Positions 63,739 to 64,000 of a stretch of 64,000 nt of DNA are shown here, in pieces. Location of the stretch: the NCBI GenBank assembly GCA_963822095.1, contig CAWGGS010000007.1, forward strand, positions 1 to 64,000. Direction: 5' to 3'. The first letter of the stretch is position 1. The number at the start of each line of letters is the position of its first letter. Both the position numbers and the translations under genes were made by a program. The notes under the pieces were generated by a model, which worked only from the letters and a program-made list of their open reading frames with translations, made no database searches and had not been told where the DNA came from. This DNA comes from CAWGGS01 sp963822095 (GTDB lineage: Bacteria; Desulfobacterota; Desulfobulbia; Desulfobulbales; Desulfocapsaceae).

Positions 63739-64000
63739 ATGAATGAATCAAGTGTAAATTACGATGTACTCACTCCTGTACAGTTTTTGATCCGTAGCGC
63801 CAACGTGTACCCAGATAAAACTGCCGTTATATATGGAAATTCCCGTTGCACCTATAAAGAATTTTACGCTCGGGTCAACCGTCTTGCCGACGCTCTCAAA
63901 AAGAAGGGAATCGGTGTCGACGACAAGGTGGCGTTTCTCTGTCCGAACATACCTCCGATGCTGGAGGCCCACTATGCCGTGCCGATGATCGGAGCCGTTC
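63739..64000 (+). CDS. Acyl-CoA synthetase (AMP-forming), N-terminal part, cut by window end
   Basis: First 87 residues visible. Starts MNESSVNYDVLTPVQFLIRS, then YPDKTAVIYGNSRCTYKEF and VAFLCPNIPPMLEAHYAVP, standard start of the ANL fatty-acid ligase type. ATG 63739 is preferred over ATG 63733, since GGAGG lies eight bases before it. The rest is outside the window. Confidence 0.85.
   Translation, partial: MNESSVNYDVLTPVQFLIRSANVYPDKTAVIYGNSRCTYKEFYARVNRLADALKKKGIGVDDKVAFLCPNIPPMLEAHYAVPMIGAV

Noticed and set aside
1..64000. CRISPR arrays and tRNA or rRNA genes
   Set aside because: The repeats seen are dispersed hairpin elements, not regularly spaced, and no tRNA or rRNA signature was recognised; a tRNAscan or Infernal run was not possible.

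Overview
The window looks like chromosomal DNA of an anaerobic, probably sulfate-reducing deltaproteobacterium (Desulfobacterota). This is inferred from the gene types: branched-chain-type ABC uptake operons, several CoA ligases, a beta-oxidation cluster with a DUF6125-like protein, a C_GCAxxG protein and sigma-54 control. No rRNA, tRNA or marker gene fixes the taxon. I saw no CRISPR array.

Positions 1-15852 form one giant imperfect palindrome. Two arms of about 7.9 kb (1-7905 and 7936-15852) flank a 30-base spacer. Each arm holds livG-livF-livK-livH-livM-usp reading toward the centre, a truncated REP-type (Y1) transposase, and on the outside a divergent sigma-54 activator gene. The right arm is intact. 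The left arm has frameshifts in the activator and livK and shifted starts in livG and livF. Identity is mosaic: the inner ~2.5 kb per arm is nearly identical, while patches further out (5' half of livH, 3' part of livK, the livK-livH gap, first ~200 bases of livM) are clearly diverged, mostly by synonymous or conservative changes. This suggests gene conversion between arms; an assembly fold-back or strain mixture must be excluded. A consensus -24/-12 promoter precedes each livG, and 20-base GTGTA...TACAC motifs (putative activator sites) lie upstream of it. A related motif plus a second -24/-12 box precede the SDR/CoA-ligase pair at 16977-19356, so the activator may control uptake and CoA-activation of one compound.

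19.3-26.3 kb is a loose region: a MITE-like element, a receiver-domain relic, a YrhK-like protein, a YbaK deacylase, a MaoC-like protein, two MFS transporters and a TIM-barrel protein. 26.3-31.6 kb is a second branched-chain ABC system (livGFHM) whose binding protein is encoded convergently beyond a nested repeat. A GGDEF protein follows. 33.7-38.6 kb is a Gld-type ABC exporter set with a GldG-like protein and a DUF4340-like protein. 39.5-49.5 kb is a fatty-acid-type degradation divergon: TetR regulator, medium-chain-type acyl-CoA ligase, then thiolase, 3-hydroxyacyl-CoA dehydrogenase, M24 peptidase, DUF6125-like protein, enoyl-CoA hydratase and acyl-CoA dehydrogenase, with three copies of a TetR-like operator in between. 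49.5-64 kb holds a C_GCAxxG protein, an unknown 362-aa protein, an SpmA/SpmB-like protein, a TauE/SafE permease, a TetR-controlled RND efflux operon with two palindromic operators, an HxlR regulator, citrate synthase, a 4-oxalocrotonate-type tautomerase and the start of another CoA ligase.

Three dispersed non-coding repeat families are scattered through the intergenic regions: about 260 bp with ~26-bp imperfect terminal repeats; about 170 bp folding as one long hairpin; about 75 bp.
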